From assembly GCA_942159475.1 (NCBI GenBank), contig OW804098.1, forward strand, positions 113,835,916 through 113,899,915: a DNA stretch of 64,000 bases, written 5' to 3'. Of this stretch, positions 20,741-30,438 are shown in pieces. This DNA is from Sthenelais limicola (lineage: Eukaryota > Annelida > Polychaeta > Phyllodocida > Sigalionidae). A model generated the notes under the pieces. The model was given only the letters and a program-made list of their open reading frames with translations, was not told the origin of the DNA and did no database searches. Positions within the stretch are counted from its first letter, which is position 1. Each line of letters opens with the position of its first letter. The position numbers and the translations under genes are program-made.

Positions 20741-21922
20741 TTCAACAAATTGATATCAAATTGGTGATGTTTAGCGATGTTAAAAGAGTACCAGACTTCA
20801 AGAAGCTAATTTGTTTTGCATGCATAAATATGAAATACTTATCAGTTGTCATAATGTTTACCATCATTGGAATGACCTTGATACTGCAAAATAATCATTT
20901 TATTTATTAATGCCATGTTCTTTATTTCACGCAGTAACCATACCTCACATAGAAAAGTGACTCTTGTGAAATAAATCAGGAACACAACAACCGTTCATTT
21001 CTGCTGGTGTAATAATACACAACATTTTTTTTTTTTTAAACATAGCAATGTGGTGCCGAGTCTGAGCGATTTTCCTTACCAGCAGCCCGGGTGCGAGCTG
21101 GCATTGATGCTATGATGCTAGATGTTGTTGCTGGGTTTTGTCTATGATTTTATTATGTTTTATCTCTAGCTGATGTTTACCTTTACTACATGTTTTCTAT
21201 ACATCATTTCTGCCCTTTTACCTATTTATTCATATATACCTCTCCTGTGGAGCTGGAAGTGTTCTGGGAGACATCTCTTTCCCTACATCTGGTGGTAGCC
21301 TAATAAAAGGAAACAAGCTAGCAAAGACTCAGAGATCTGTGTTGTCCACGTTAAAGGATGACAGTCGTTACCAAATAAAGAACGACATATTCTAACATAG
21401 CGCGCGCTAAGGGCCAGTATTTCGTGGTGGTCTCGATGCGGGACTCGATGTTAGAGCCACCTTTGATCGAGTTATTATTGAATTCAGTCTGAAGCGATGT
21501 AATGAGGTTTTCAATGGGAACATGGTCGTTTGACTGGGTCGCGTGCAGGCTAGAAAATGGGGAAAACGAGGACCCCTCAAGCTAAATTGACACCATCTAA
21601 CGTTGCGTTACTACAACGAAAGCGCGTTAAACTTATCGCTAGCTGACCCAGCTACCATAACGAACGCGCGCTGTTACTTATGATCTTCTGTACTTTTGTT
21701 TTATTCTACGAGGACTTGACTCGCCTTTTATTATTTTTTTGTGTTTTTATGCTTTCTGTACCACTGCCTCCAAAAAAGCGAAGCCTTTTTGTATCTCATA
21801 TTTTATCAGGATGTATCCCAGGATGCACTGTAACAGACATGCGCAGTGGCACATGCAAATCGCCTATTGTAATCGCTTTATCCTTTACTATAAACATAGG
21901 CAGACTCACCTTGAGCCCTAAT
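20741..21922. other. Non-coding, with LTR-like and GC-rich patches
   Basis: The stretch 21046-21390 has LTR-like features (AATAAAA at 21302, AATAAAG at 21374) but no partner copy. GCGCGC-containing inverted motifs occur near 21400 and 21665. A short family F fragment (GATGCACTGTAACAGACATG, GCACATGCAAATCG) lies at about 21810-21870. No gene recognised. Confidence 0.3.
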
Positions 21923-22526
21923 GGGTGAAATCGCCAGAAAATGTAGAATTGGCCTTCACCAATACTCTCAAATAACCCAAATTTAAAAAAAAAAATTAAC
22001 AAATAAAGCCCGTTATCCACTTGCACGACAAACGGTCACCGACAATCGGTCACTAGGGGTCACCGACAATCGGTCAAGTGGATACCGGGCGTAAATGTAA
22101 ATTTACATTATTGTCGGGAGGGTGACCGATTGTCGGTCACCTACCAATTTTTTATTTTTTTCTAACAAGAATTTATGGCAATACTGAGGGTTGTTACGAC
22201 CTTGGATACCTTCGGTTGACATGTGTGAATAGTCTAGAGTATATTTGTACCTTTAAATTAATTTTATTTTGTTCGTTTCTATCAATTAATGTATAATTAG
22301 AGTCATTTTTACTGAAGTTTTCCATTTGTGTGTGGTTTGCGGGTTCCTAATTTTGGTGAATAGTTTGACATTAATTTGTACATTTATTCTGTATCATTTC
22401 TAGTGATTTATAGTTATTTATTGGTATTTTTTGGTGATTATTTCGACTATTTCGACTTCAAAACTCTCCCAATCATACAGGAAGTGACACCACGTTGTAG
22501 CATACCTATTTAACTTATTTCTGTAA

Positions 22527-23014
22527 TTAAATATGCAGAATATAGGTTTCAGATCGTGTGATGTATTGTTTTCTTGCTGTCTTGGGCGAACTACTATTGC
22601 TAGGTTTAGGCTTGCCTCCATCATGGCCTTTAAATTTCTTGTTCAATCTTTCTTCAATAGGAGTGTATTGATTTAGTGAGGAACGGATGTCTTCCAGTAT
22701 CTGTCCCATCATGTTATCACCGAGATATTTATCGTCACTAAGATGCTCTGATTGGATGTTGTAACCAATTGCCCAAAATCTATCATTGGTAGCTTCGTAC
22801 AATGAATGAATGTTTGAATGAGATAATCCGCCAGCTCCTCATTTTGGATAAACTTCTCTTCAGCTACTGCACGCATTACCGGAACCTTTAGTTTATTCCA
22901 TTTCTCAGACGATTGCACTTCTGAGGCTAGACGTTTTATCTTTCTTGGGTCTTTTTCAAGAAAAATGTTTGTGGCAACCTCCCTGTTACCCAATAATACA
23001 CAAAATGTTCTCAA
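22527..23014 (-). pseudogene. NADAR (YbiA-like) domain gene, frameshifted
   Basis: Two overlapping minus-strand frames together show the second half of a NADAR domain. The first (from 23014) has KDPRKIKRLASEV, EKWNKLKVPVM, EEKFIQNEELADYLIQT; the second (from 22802) continues with YEATNDRFWAIG, KYLGDNMMGQILEDIRSSL. The pattern W...M...KF.QN..L...L..T...EA..D.FW..G...GDN.MG..L..IR is the family signature. A frameshift near 22800 separates them, and no clear first half is found up to 23570, so it is broken. Family role: hydrolysis of ADP-ribose conjugates or glycosidic bonds in NAD-linked metabolism. Lying inside TIR element D, it looks like captured cargo. Confidence 0.55.
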
Positions 23015-23688
23015 AAGTCACTCACTCAACTCCTCGCTTCATCCTCAGTCGTTAGTTATCCTTATTTAAGCAATCGCGGCGGTATTGTCCAGTATATCGA
23101 TGTATTGGGTAGCGAAGGTAATGCTCCTCAAAAACATGTCTTTCACCTCCGAAGCCGGCTCTCTCCATATATACGGATACCCATATACATCTACCATTCT
23201 TCAGATACATATCAAACGTTCTAGATATCATATAATATCCTACTCTAGACAAACCAGCTCGGTCGTGACACTGGTTAAACCTAATTGGTGTTCAAAAGGC
23301 ATTTAACTCACCGCACAGGTTAAAACATATGGGGCCGTCTAAAAACAATTCGTTCTTATACCTCCAACATGTTCTCCGAATACCACTTATTTCTAATAAG
23401 GAACATCTAAAATGCCGATGATCAGCAATTGTTTTTAGAGTACCCGCGAGGTTGTTCCATTCCGCCCTACCTTCATATACTATTGAAAGTCTGTACCTAA
23501 ATAATACCTTTTTAGAAAGAGCCCATTTTTTTAGCTTCTCAATTAAAATCTGAGTCAACAGAAACAATTGTAATAAGAATGTCTAACAAATTGTCCATCT
23601 TAAATAAGTTTCCAGTGTGTGAGCACTACTGTAACGGGGATAGCTTTAGATCTGCTCAAACAGAATATATATGTGATCTATTAAGATT

Positions 23689-23716
23689 TATTTATTTATT
23701 TATTTATTTATTTAAG
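23689..23716. repeat. TTTA microsatellite
   Basis: Seven tetranucleotide units of TTTA within element D. Confidence 0.8.
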
Positions 23717-25538
23717 GCCAATACAATATTTAAATAGTTCACATGAAAAAAGCACTGTCCGCCATGGACTAATTGAGGTGTTAATGATTTGACTAATTAT
23801 TGTGGCGAAGGTAAATATCAATATTACAAGAGACTAGTATAGCCCGAATGCAAAAGTATATAAAATATATCGAGTTATGTTGCCTATGTCAATGTTTTTA
23901 GAATTATATAGAGGACAATATATATTTTCATGCTTAATCGGACAAGTGGATACCAGTGACCGATTATCGGTCACCCCTGGTTAACCGATTGTCGGTCACT
24001 AAAAAGCCACTTTTTGTCGTACAAGTAAATACCAACCGACGGCAGCCACCGACAATGGCAGGTGACCGATTGTCGGTCACCTGTGGCCAGTTTGTCAGTG
24101 GTCATTTTGTCGTACAAGTGGATAACGGGTTTAAATCAGGTTCAAAGCTCAGTTCAATATAACCAAACAGATTGCTGGAATCAGTGCAATGCCGAATATA
24201 CTCAAATGTACCTAGTATTGACCACATTGCAGCCTAAATCAGCAGATTTTACTAAATGTGTACAGAGCTCTGTCAATTGTACATTTTTTGAGAATCTTAT
24301 CCTAACCTCAAATTGAACATTTTTTACTGTAACCAGATAATACATTCACGAGCTGATAAATATTTAGCTTGAGTGCATACAGCATATCTTGATTAAATAC
24401 AAACTTTGGACCCTCACTCTATGAGTAGGACACTCAAGGGTACTACCTAAGTAACTTGTAACTAACAGAACAGGTAGATTGCACACGCTATTGCATCTTA
24501 ATAACAGATTATAATTAATATGAATATCTGACATAGTATCAAAGACCTGTAATAAATCATGTGTAGCTCTAGAAAATGTATTTAGTAATTAGCAATGTTA
24601 TTAATATGTTATGTCAATCTCAAAATTTGTTGAGGGTTATGACTCGGAACATCGGAAATTTGCAATACAGTGCAACATTTGGTATATGGCCAATTCCACC
24701 AATTTGACAACATTTGGCCCCCAACCGTGGAAAGGGATAAAATGGGCTTAAATCAAATTATCATTAATTTAATTATTTTTTTTGATTGGATGGTTGTACC
24801 AACCTGTGGAACCACATTTTTGGCATTTTTAGCCCATTTTTTTTTTTTATTTATTTCAAAACCCCATTTTGGGGGCAAAAATCGTTTTTTTTAACAGCCA
24901 TTAGTCCGTGGAATTGCTTAATTTCTAAATAATCTTCAAAATTGAACATTTTTTTTTATATGTTGTGATAGTAGGTTACGTGAATATGATCTGTGTAAAA
25001 AAAAAATGCAAAAAAATGATATTTTGGCTAAAATCTCCCCAAAAATGATTTTATAAAAAGTGGGTACCCCTGATGTCTCTTAACGTCACGCACTGTGCTT
25101 AAGGTGGAATAAAATAATAAAACAAAAAACAAAAAAACATCAAATTATGATGAATAATGATAAAACTCATAGGATGTTGCGTCCCAAAGTAGACATATGT
25201 ACAAATGATGAAATCGGTACAGACTTTTTCTCTGTGGTACATGCTATTTCACATACTATAGTTCTTTTCCAACTGCTTTCTTCCTATTTCCGGGAAGATT
25301 TTACTATTTCCAGAACAAAAAGTTCCATGTCAGTGTCAATTTTCCCATGTCAGCCTCCTTTTCCACTATTTCCCTTAGATATTCACCACTGAAAAGTATA
25401 TCACTGCACCTTTTTCCTATTTCCCCTACATGGAAAGCCATGTCTGGCTGCTGTGACTCCTATGTCTAGATTTGGCCATCTTTTCTCATTGGTGTCCTCC
25501 CTGGGACACTCCTTTTCTACCCATACAAAAGCAGACAT

Positions 25539-25774
25539 GGGTCAGATTTTCAGAAAATGTACAATTGGCAGCTGTACACATTTAGTATGTTCTGCTAAAT
25601 TAGGCTGCAATTTGGTCAATATCATGTAAATACCTGTATATTTGGCATTGCATTGATTCTAGCAATCTGTTTGGTTATGTTGAACTGTATTTTGAACTTT
25701 ATTTTGGTCTTAAATTTGGGTTATTGGAGAGGATTGGTGAAGATGAATTGTACAATTTCTGAACATCTAACCCA
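25539..25774. repeat. MITE family C copy (about 235 bp)
   Basis: Ends GGGTCAGATTTTCAGAAAAT and the inverted TTCTGAACATCTAACCC, interior as in other copies. Nested in element E. Confidence 0.75.
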
Positions 25775-25869
25775 CATGACTCAGTGGCTCAGTGTTACAT
25801 AACATTATCCACTACCCCTGAATGGGGGCCCACCAGCTATCTTTGTAGTGTAGCAGTGTTACATAACAC

Positions 25870-25987
25870 ATCCAATACATCTTCTCTTCCTTTCTCTTTC
25901 TCCCTCTCTCCCTCTCCCCTCCCGCTCACCCCCCCCCCTCCCCCTGCTCACCCTCCCTCTCCCTCTCACCCTCCTTCTCCTTCCCAG
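25870..25987. repeat. Pyrimidine-rich low-complexity tract
   Basis: Almost uninterrupted C/T on the plus strand (CTCCCTCTC-type). The frames across it are artefacts of composition. Confidence 0.85.
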
Positions 25988-26027
25988 TCATGTTGGGGTA
26001 GGAATACATCATGGTACATTTGGGTGA

Positions 26028-26225
26028 AAAGGAGAGGATATTTGGAAAAGGAGTGGATATTCCGAAAAGGAAAAGGATATTCCAAAAAGAAAAGGATATT
26101 CCAAAAAGGAAAAGTATATTCCTAAAAGGAAAAGGATAATCCGAAAAGGAAAAGGACATTGGCAAAAAGGAAAAGAAAGTTGACAAAAAGGTATTGGATA
26201 TTCCAAAAAGAAAAGTCTTGGATAT
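26028..26225. repeat. Degenerate about 20-bp tandem repeat (GGATATTCCAAAAAGGAAAA)
   Basis: Nine or so imperfect units of a purine-rich 20-mer inside element E. Open frames on both strands follow from composition. Confidence 0.75.
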
Positions 26226-27245
26226 TTTTGATTTTTCCTATTTCACGTTTATATCCTTTCAGATTGGGGACAAAACATAGGATTTATTATATATGGACCA
26301 AGAACTGCATTGGTTAGAGTTTTTCTTGAATACTAGCAGAGAAAAAACATGGCGGCAAAAAGTGGTGGAAACTGGGTGTAATGTCTCCTAACGTTACACA
26401 CTTTTAGGGTTTTTAGGGCCATATAAAGCATAATTGTTATGATAAACTTTAATTTTGACATTTATTATCGATTTTGCTTATTAGCAGCCTATGTAGATCG
26501 ACATTCATAATGTCTGAGTATTTTTTACATGATTCTTATGGCAAAATGCTTGAAAGTTTTGCCGTCACGCATTTGTCTCTTGCCGTCACGCATTTGCCGT
26601 CACAGGGTGACGGCAAGAGTGATTTCAACATGTATAAATGACTATTCAAATTAGAAATAAATAAAAAAACATATATGCACATAATGTTTTGAATTAGTGT
26701 GTATTTCACAGGTATGGACGTATGGGTCATGAAGCCTTTTAGTTTGTGAAAATATTCCCACTAGAAGAAAAGTTACAGCCAAAAAACGATATATATAAGG
26801 GGGGTGGGGGGTGGGGGAAATAAACTTGCCATTGCCATTACTAGAATGGTTATTTGGCTATAACTTTCCTTCTAATAGGGATATTTGTACAAACTAAAAA
26901 GTGCTGTCACCCTTATGTCGAGACCTATCAAGTACAAAATAGTTTAAAACATTATGTGCATATTTGTTTTATTCATTTTTAATTTAAATCCTCATTTATG
27001 TACAAATATGTACCATTATTCCACATGCTATTTTTGGCATTTTTTCATATTAGGGATCTATTTTTCGACCCCCCTGTGGAAGATTTACTAATAATCAGAA
27101 TGGTTCCAAGCTTGGCAGTTTAATGTGCATATATATAAGGTTAATAGAAAATAAAAAATCAACTAATAAATGTAAAACATATTTTTGGGTACTCAGGGGG
27201 GTGCTAGGGGCCCAAATGTTGTCAAATTGGTGGAAATGGCCATAT

Positions 27246-28487
27246 ATTACTTTTTGATTTGTTGAGAAGGTAGGTAGTATATATTAACTTCATCTAAGTT
27301 GTAAATTTAGGTACAGTTGTTGTAACTCTAATGACGTATTGAACAATTTAGCTGTAAAGTTAAGTAGTCAATCATAATGATAACGGTTTCTTCCCATAAT
27401 AGTATGAGAGATCGTCTCAGAACAGATAATATTCATCATAATAAGTCTCACGATAAGTTTTGTCATCAATTAAGCTCAAAGAAGACTGTTTATTGGAAGT
27501 TGTACAACATTTTCAAACACCAAACACCAAAACATCAAGATTAGAAGTTAGATAGAGTTCTAATCTGGCACTGGCCTATATCAGCATATATATATATCTG
27601 TGACCTAATAAAGCTTCACTCTCAGTTAACATTGATAAAACAAAATATGTTCTACATTTTTTTTCATTCATTTCCAAGCCACCTAAACTTCATTTGACTG
27701 TAACTTTGGAGGATTCTGTCTGAATGTTTTTTACTAAAGGGCTTCTAAATTTCCTCATTTGAATTTGGAGGACCTGCCTGAATCCTTTCCCTAGACTCTT
27801 CACCGTAACCGCTTTTGAAAAAAAACTGCCTTCGGCAGAATAATTACTCACCGACCCATCGTTATCACGGGTCCAAACATAATATAAGACAGAAACGATA
27901 ATTATCCCCCTCTTTGCCAACATGATCGTGCTCATTCGCGTATTCCACCTACAATAATGGCAATCTTAAGAAGTTTTCCTCACAATTGTTGCCAGAATTG
28001 ATATGTCATTACTGTACATAAACGATGCTAGAGTCAGGTATAGCTTGATCTCTGAAGATTCAAACCGATGGCCATTGCTGCTAAATATATAACATAGCGC
28101 TGAAATCTGGCATCTCCCAATACCGCCGCAAATGTCATCAGCTGCATTGCAAACAAAACTAGACTAAACAGGCTTAATTAGGAGAATAATCGTATAGAAT
28201 ATATTTGTCTGCTGGTCGTTGGGTTGGTTGAACCCATACAACCTTTGCAGACAGTGGAAAGCAAAACGTCTGCACACAAAAACCGCCAAAATAAGTCTTC
28301 ACCGAGTGGCAGGGTCGGAGGGAGGCTCGGGGGAGGCTGGGGGGATGTCCCATCACCAATTATTTTTCTTTTATTTATTTTCATTCTCTTCTAACCTAAC
28401 CATAGCAAACCATACACATCATAATATCTTGCAGTGGTTATACTCTCTGGACATTTTAAGATTCAAGGTCATTTTTATTCAGGAAAG
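27246..28487. other. Non-coding; contains a family G-like terminus
   Basis: No gene. 27600-27790 (CTCTCAGTTAACATT..., TCATTTCCAAGCCACCTAAA, TTGGAGGATTCTG) matches the ends of element G at 57.4-58.2 kb. The last four bases (AAAG) are the target duplication of the retroelement. Confidence 0.45.
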
Positions 28488-29191
28488 TGATAACTTATAT
28501 ATGTGATTTCTATGTATTTGAAACATTCGATTTAATGTCTTAAAGGGACATTTAGAGTAATATTTATTGGGCTAAGGTTGACTGTTCATGTTCATAATTA
28601 TATAAAATGCCTTCTGTGGATTAACTTGTTTACTGATTTTGGGGCTATGCTAAGGGGAATTAGGATTAACTTCTAGGTTACCTCTACTAGGAAGGAGGGG
28701 ATTAGCATACCCCAGGAAACCTAGTAACAGGCATGTTTCAGGGTTCTGAAACATGTCTGGTTGCTGCCTTTATGTTTGTTTAATGTTCTGTTCCTATATT
28801 GAATTGTACATGTAACCATGTTTCCATGTATCACCATGTTACCAGAGGGTAGAGGGGTATATAAGGTTGTGTGGTTGGCATATTGAATCACTTCTGCTTT
28901 AACTTAGAGACTGCCACCACCAACTTGCTCTACACCTCTGGGTTGTGTATTTTATTAACTGTTCATTCGGCCATTGTGAACCAAATAAATACAAGATCCC
29001 AGCAAGGTATACCAGCAGTTGTGTGTGTTATTAATAGTTAATTATATTTCGAAGTCATAGTAATATATCCTTGAGTAATCCTACAGGTGTACCTTACACA
29101 TATTTGCCAAGCTGAACGACTAAAGACTCTACCATATTCTCCAAGTATATCCTAGTGATATCTACACCTCACCGATATATATAAAATAAAA
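28488..29191 (+). repeat. 5' LTR (704 bp)
   Basis: Starts TGATAACTTA and ends AATAAAA; it matches 39672-40375 with a constant offset of 11,184. U3 carries TATATAA (28858-28864); an AATAAA signal lies at 28984-28989. It lacks the usual CA end. Confidence 0.95.
28858..28864 (+). promoter_or_regulatory. TATA box of the 5' LTR
   Basis: TATATAA after a G-rich segment, about 120 bases before the polyadenylation signal; this places U3 and R in the usual order. Confidence 0.65.
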
Positions 29192-29192
29192 T

Positions 29193-29210
29193 TGGTGATC
29201 GAACGCCGGG
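29193..29210 (+). promoter_or_regulatory. Candidate primer binding site
   Basis: TGGTGATCGAACGCCGGG starts one base after the LTR. TGG fits a tRNA CCA end, and the complement contains GTTCGATC, like a T-loop. However, that motif would lie too close to the 3' end for a full acceptor stem, so the primer identity is uncertain. Confidence 0.45.
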
Positions 29211-29212
29211 CA

Positions 29213-30355
29213 ATGGCTACTCGTTCAAGGACCGATTCACTACAAGACTTCAACGATCTGAGGGAACAGATCTCCGCTCTGCAAAGCAAGAACACAAAAA
29301 CGGAACAGAAAATGCTGCAAGCTGTGGGTGAGGTATCTACCTTTTTAAGAGACAGTGCAGTGAACAATATCAATATGACTCGTGTACAAGGTGTTTTGGC
29401 CCCAGAAGTATTTACTGGAGGCAAGTTTGAGGACCCACAGATGTGGATAGCAGCATACGAGAAATTTCTAGCATACAATGACCCTGAAAAGGCTGATGCC
29501 AATAAGGCGGCCTTCATGCTCCATTTGGGAGGAAAAGCAAGAGCATGGTATTTAGACCATAACATAGAGAATAGAGCCACTTGGGCTGAAATGAAAAAGG
29601 ACTTTTTAGAACATTTTACTGACGTCACATCTGACACTAGAGCCGAATTGGCATTAACCAAAATGAATGATGACGAATCTATTGACGATTTTATTCCAAG
29701 GGTCTCACAAGCATATAGAACCCTAGGTTATAAACCAGCAGAAAAATTGATTCGCCTAATGGATGCTCTGATTCCAGAAATTAGAGAGGAGGTCGAGAAA
29801 GTTCCAGACCTTACCTTTGACTTAGCCGTAAAAGCCGCGCTAAAAGCTGGCAAGAAAGTCACTCTAAAACAGCAGAAATTGGGGGCAACCATTTCAAGGG
29901 TTGATGGGATTGCGGACATTTTGGGCAAATTAACAACCTACATGACCCCTAATATTAGTGCGGTCCAGACAAGCGTTTCTGAAAGTACATCAGAAACCGA
30001 TCGCCTGAAAAAGGAGATTCAGGAATTGAAGCTCAGTATGATACACATGCAGAAGCCACAGAAATCGGCTGATTCAACTGAGGTCATGATCGATTTACTT
30101 AAAGAAATGCGCCAGTCTATGCGCCAAGGTTTTTCTGTTAATGCTGTAAGCTCAAACGATAATACAGCACCAACCCATTCAAATGAAATAACATGTTATG
30201 AGTGTGGCGGCAAGGGCCATATGGCCAGGGAATGTGCTACACGATTGAGGAGAGGCCGTGGAGGAAGAGGACGGGGAAACTACAATCGTAATTCCTCCAG
30301 GAGTAACTCCAATAACCAGAACAAGTCAACCGATAATCAGGCTTTGGAAAACTAG
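29213..30355 (+). CDS. gag: Gag polyprotein with CCHC zinc knuckle
   Basis: 380 codons from the first ATG (29213) after the primer site; the leader is only 21 bases. The N-terminal third is helical. A retrotransposon gag domain follows (FTGGKFEDPQMW, AFMLHLGGKARAWYLDH, MKKDFLEHF), then a coiled-coil segment and a zinc knuckle CYECGGKGHMAREC (C-x2-C-x4-H-x4-C) that binds RNA. It ends in an Arg/Gly then Asn/Ser-rich tail. Role: capsid and nucleocapsid assembly of the particle in which reverse transcription occurs. The pol frame (-1 relative to gag) is already open at 30337 and overlaps the gag end by 19 bases. Confidence 0.92.
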   Translation: MATRSRTDSLQDFNDLREQISALQSKNTKTEQKMLQAVGEVSTFLRDSAVNNINMTRVQGVLAPEVFTGGKFEDPQMWIAAYEKFLAYNDPEKADANKAAFMLHLGGKARAWYLDHNIENRATWAEMKKDFLEHFTDVTSDTRAELALTKMNDDESIDDFIPRVSQAYRTLGYKPAEKLIRLMDALIPEIREEVEKVPDLTFDLAVKAALKAGKKVTLKQQKLGATISRVDGIADILGKLTTYMTPNISAVQTSVSESTSETDRLKKEIQELKLSMIHMQKPQKSADSTEVMIDLLKEMRQSMRQGFSVNAVSSNDNTAPTHSNEITCYECGGKGHMARECATRLRRGRGGRGRGNYNRNSSRSNSNNQNKSTDNQALEN

Positions 30356-30438
30356 AACTTCCTTGTAACGACGGGGGTGCTACAGGGAAGGAGGACTGTG
30401 TTTGTAATGGAAACGACTATTGCTGTGGACTACCGATA

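Larger units (their letters stand above)
22009..24129. mobile_element. Element D: 2.1-kb TIR transposon carrying NADAR-gene remains
   Basis: Ends are CCCGTTATCCACTTGCACGA (left) and, as the reverse complement of the right end, CCCGTTATCCACTTGTACGA. Subterminal regions at both ends repeat the palindrome GTGACCGATTGTCGGTCAC, candidate transposase binding sites. It interrupts a family C MITE. No transposase is recognisable. The minus strand carries a frameshifted gene with a NADAR-like domain. Confidence 0.7.
21923..24302. repeat. MITE family C copy split by element D
   Basis: The left part (about 21923-22000: GGGTGAAATCGCCAGAAAAT, CCTTCACCAAT) and right part (24131-24302: CAGATTGCTGGAATCA... 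ATTGTACATTTTTTGAGAAT) match the two halves of intact C copies. Element D lies between. Confidence 0.65.
24684..27245. mobile_element. Element E: about 2.56-kb TIR element, no coding capacity
   Basis: Left end TATGGCCAATTCCACCAATT (24684 on) with TTGACAACATTTGG following; the right end is its inverted copy (GTTGTCAAATTGGTGGAAAT, ending GGCCATA at 27245). TIRs are about 35 bp, bounded by TA on both sides, as in Tc1/mariner-like insertions. The interior holds a family C copy, a pyrimidine tract, an AAAAGG-rich tandem repeat and a G-rich run; no transposase. Confidence 0.65.

Noticed and set aside
23052..23567. Minus-strand frames upstream of the NADAR piece as the missing N-terminal half
   Set aside because: No recognisable NADAR first-half motif; possibly decayed coding sequence but not supportable.
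25784..26206. Frames across pyrimidine and AAAAGG tracts
   Set aside because: Low-complexity translation (Ser/Pro or Phe/Pro-rich) with no domain.
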